A stretch of DNA of 6,929 nt, from contig CAMWSZ010000157.1 in NCBI GenBank assembly GCA_947177005.1, forward strand, positions 1-6,929, read 5' to 3'. This document shows, piece by piece, positions 6,151-6,929 of the stretch. The DNA comes from an uncultured Clostridia bacterium. GTDB lineage: Bacteria; Bacillota; Clostridia; Oscillospirales; Oscillospiraceae. Position 1 is the stretch's first letter. The number at the start of each line of letters is the position of its first letter. Below the pieces are notes generated by a model that saw only the letters and a program-made list of their open reading frames with translations, searched no databases and was not told the DNA's origin. A program made the translations under genes and the position numbers.

Positions 6151-6929
6151 ATGAAGCATCGTATGATTGCTGCTGAACACATCCGGAGAGGTGAAAACGT
6201 TGCCCTGTATTGTGATGGCCTCTTCAGCGATACCAATATCCTCTATCTGGATAAGTTCTGCGGCGTAAAGCCCGCCGTTGTTATTGATAATGATCCCCGC
6301 AAAAAGGGTTCCACACTGCTGGGTGTTCCCATTTTGAACTATGCCGGGGCCAAAGCCGCCTTTCCGGACCTGTACTACTATATTCAGGGCAATACCTATC
6401 AATATACCATTATTGGAAGCTTGCTGGAGGACGGTATCCGGCCGGATCACATAATTAACTATGTGCCAGTGGAGAAACGGACGGGCTGCCTGATCGCGGA
6501 AAGTTCCATTGGAATTGCCGGTTCAGGATGCAATATCTGTTATGAGACCGGATTTAACTACAATAAGAACCACAATATACTTTCCTTCGACCAACTGGAT
6601 GTAGAGGACTTTAACCGCCGGTTTGCGGATTTTCGGGACCGCCATGCCTTTCAACAGGCCGACGGCTCAGACTGCCGCGTCAGTTGTCCGCTCTATAAGC
6701 CTAGCTATTATGCAGCAGAACCGAAAATCCGCCTCATTGGAAATTACAACACCGATTACTGTGAGCTGGCTTGTGTGTATTGCTTTCTGCAAGAGCTGGG
6801 TATGGATCGAAAACCTCGCGCTATTGCATTCCACCAGTGGCTTTCCATACTTTTGCGGTCGAACGCCGCCGCCGACGCATTGGTTGCTCATCTGTGCCCA
6901 ACGGAGAAAACTTTGGACGCGGACATGGA
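6151..6929 (+). CDS. Second three-part radical SAM protein, paralogue of the preceding gene (3' cut)
   Basis: The frame is open to the window end, with 259 codons visible. Residues 1-112 align almost without gaps with the preceding protein: GENVALYCDG, PAVVIDNDPRKKG, YTIIGSLLEDG and IINYVPVEKR all have clear counterparts. Residues 113-200 again carry cysteines: Cys113, Cys127, Cys130, then DCRVSCPLYKP with Cys175 and Cys179. The radical SAM core opens with C204-x3-C208-x2-C211 in CELACVYC, which closely resembles CLSHCVYC of the neighbour. A HLCPTEK segment (247-253) probably takes the place of the GGE motif. The rest of the core is missing only because the window ends. Outside the N-terminal unit and the cysteine motif the two proteins differ a lot, so this is an old duplication with probable division of function. 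The substrate is unknown. Confidence 0.88.
   Translation, partial: MKHRMIAAEHIRRGENVALYCDGLFSDTNILYLDKFCGVKPAVVIDNDPRKKGSTLLGVPILNYAGAKAAFPDLYYYIQGNTYQYTIIGSLLEDGIRPDHIINYVPVEKRTGCLIAESSIGIAGSGCNICYETGFNYNKNHNILSFDQLDVEDFNRRFADFRDRHAFQQADGSDCRVSCPLYKPSYYAAEPKIRLIGNYNTDYCELACVYCFLQELGMDRKPRAIAFHQWLSILLRSNAAADALVAHLCPTEKTLDADM

Overview
The window is a stretch of one densely packed operon, with every supported gene on the + strand. It carries seven large coding regions, two of them cut by the window edges, and one likely 36-residue small protein. Genes either overlap by four bases (GTGA or ATGA) or are separated by 17 to 48 bp. No promoter, terminator, RNA gene, mobile element or CRISPR array is visible. 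Strong GGAGG-type ribosome binding sites, GTG starts, mid-range GC and the protein style suggest a clostridial Firmicute, perhaps of the Oscillospiraceae type. That placement is inferred from style, not from any diagnostic marker.

Layout. 1-1143: C-terminal part of a large helical protein, probably the tail of a multidomain glycosyltransferase. 1140-1925: glucose-1-phosphate cytidylyltransferase (rfbF), the one gene that can be named firmly. 1927-2037: a 36-residue charged, helical small protein, translationally coupled on its downstream side. 2034-2936: family 2 glycosyltransferase. 2933-3931: FkbM-type methyltransferase with an N-terminal Rossmann-like domain and a 15-bp tandem repeat encoding the linker between its domains. 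3950-4762: radical SAM protein with extra C-terminal cysteines. 4811-6133 and 6151-6929 (cut): two paralogous radical SAM proteins, each with an N-terminal Rossmann-like domain, a cysteine-bearing middle segment and then the radical SAM core.

Working model (inference): this is a cell-surface glycan or glycoprotein glycosylation locus. RfbF supplies a CDP-activated sugar, the glycosyltransferase(s) build the glycan, FkbM methylates a hydroxyl group, and the three radical SAM enzymes carry out further modification of sugar, lipid or peptide. The Rossmann-like module appears in the methyltransferase and in both paralogous radical SAM proteins, and may let these enzymes recognise one common substrate or carrier. 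The usual partner of RfbF, a CDP-glucose 4,6-dehydratase, is not in the window. The most unusual part is the tandem pair of three-part radical SAM proteins at 4811-6929.
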